From Neisseriaceae bacterium (GTDB lineage: Bacteria; Pseudomonadota; Gammaproteobacteria; Burkholderiales; Neisseriaceae), in contig JAFSQZ010000130.1 of NCBI GenBank assembly GCA_017446355.1, positions 1 to 6,345 of the forward strand: a stretch of 6,345 nucleotides of DNA, given 5' to 3'. This document shows positions 6,121 to 6,345 of the stretch, piece after piece. The translations under genes were made by a program, and so were the position numbers. The first letter of the stretch is position 1; every line of letters begins with the position of its first letter. The notes beneath the pieces were generated by a model. It was given only the letters and a program-made list of their open reading frames with translations, was not told where the DNA came from and did no database searches.

Positions 6121-6150
6121 TGGTTTTTATTGGTAAAAACCACTTTTCTT
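6121..6150 (+). terminator. Terminator-like hairpin with T-rich tail
   Basis: TGGTTTTTA (6121-6129) and TAAAAACCA (6134-6142) form a perfect 9-base stem with loop TTGG, followed by CTTTTCTT. On the plus strand this resembles a weak Rho-independent terminator that would end a transcript starting near 6096. The stem is AT-rich, and no gene is seen upstream on this strand. Confidence 0.4.
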
Positions 6151-6171
6151 AATATTTTCAACAAGATTGGA

Positions 6172-6200
6172 TTGATAAAATGTTTCATTTAAGGTATAAT
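6172..6200 (+). promoter_or_regulatory. Strong candidate sigma-70 promoter, rightward
   Basis: TTGATA (6172-6177) and a perfect TATAAT (6195-6200) are separated by exactly 17 bases. This is the best promoter match in the gene-free region. Transcription would start around 6206-6208, at the first of three GCAAACA repeats, and run towards the right edge. The gene served, if any, lies beyond the window. Confidence 0.6.
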
Positions 6201-6205
6201 AATGT

Positions 6206-6226
6206 GCAAACAGCAAACAGCAAACA
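6206..6226 (+). repeat. Three tandem GCAAACA heptamers
   Basis: Three perfect back-to-back GCAAACA copies (6206-6212, 6213-6219, 6220-6226) begin at the predicted start of transcription from the 6172-6200 promoter. A small inverted repeat follows: AAGCA-TAAC-TGCTT (6226-6239). Confidence 0.85.
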
Positions 6227-6256
6227 AGCATAACTGCTTAACTTTCTTTTTCAAAT

Positions 6257-6275
6257 CTTTCAGGCAGCCTGAAAA
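6257..6275. repeat. Palindromic DUS, intergenic
   Basis: TTTCAGGCAGCCTGAAA recurs at 6258-6274, with both dialect words on opposite strands (plus 6262-6273, minus 6259-6270). It lies within the leader of any transcript from the 6172-6200 promoter, just before repeat copy B. No T-run follows it on either strand, so it is not a clear terminator. Confidence 0.92.
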
Positions 6276-6282
6276 AACGCCT

Positions 6283-6320
6283 GTCATTGCGAGCCTGATA
6301 AAATCAGGCGTGGCAATCTC
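6283..6320 (+). repeat. Dispersed hairpin repeat, copy B
   Basis: Layout: GTCATTGCGA, left arm GCCTGAT (6293-6299), loop AAA, right arm ATCAGGC (6303-6309), then GTGGCAATCTC. It shares its end sequences and overall plan with copy A at 5741-5779. An alternative outer stem is possible between CGCCTG (6278-6283) and CAGGCG (6305-6310). The element may continue past the right edge. Confidence 0.7.
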
Positions 6321-6345
6321 CCCAGTACGAAGAACGCACCAAATA

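Noticed and set aside
6180..6233. 17-codon open frame from ATG at 6180
   Set aside because: It overlaps the promoter itself and has no ribosome site.
6202..6345. Plus-strand open frame from ATG at 6202 to the right edge (48 codons visible)
   Set aside because: It begins two bases after the -10 hexamer, before the predicted transcript start, and is made of GCAAACA repeats, DUS and repeat copy B. It could only be real if the downstream sequence showed a coding signal.

Overview
The window is a chromosomal segment from a member of the Neisseriaceae, most likely a Simonsiella-like or Kingella-like oral species. The main evidence is a 12-base word, AGGCTGCCTGAA, or its 10-base core GCTGCCTGAA, recurring through the window. 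It matches the DNA uptake sequence (DUS) dialect described for Simonsiella muelleri. The Kingella dialect, AGGCAGCCTGAA, is almost its reverse complement and appears on the other strand of the palindromic copies. AT-rich composition and AT-rich codon choice fit the same group. The species call is inference; the family call is firm.

Positions 1-5667 are one leftward operon encoding the translocation and assembly module. tamA (5667 to 3853, complete, 604 residues) encodes an Omp85-family outer-membrane protein with a signal peptide, three POTRA domains and a 16-strand-type barrel. After a 39-base spacer holding a DUS comes tamB (3813 to the left edge, 1271 residues visible, last residues cut off), a very long inner-membrane-anchored beta-rich periplasmic protein. 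TamB reaches from the inner membrane to TamA; the pair is implicated in outer-membrane protein assembly and phospholipid transport across the periplasm. tamB runs off the left edge without a stop; its frame is open across all of 1-3813.

Positions 5668-6345 (about 680 bases) hold no convincing gene. They contain a candidate tamA promoter with an (AC)5 run in its spacer, a cluster of hairpin repeats (5741-5870), an AT-rich stretch, two candidate rightward promoters (extended -10 at 6081-6089; -35/-10 pair at 6172-6200), a terminator-like hairpin between them, two palindromic DUS copies, and near the right edge a second copy of the hairpin repeat seen at 5741. The rightward promoters probably serve a gene or repeat-borne transcript beyond the window.

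The most notable observations are: (1) every one of the ten gene-internal exact DUS cores lies on the template strand in the same codon register, so each is read as Ser-Gly-Ser in TamB or TamA; (2) a pair of dispersed repeats has conserved ends around hairpin arms whose sequences differ but stay self-complementary. I saw no wholly new multi-gene system.
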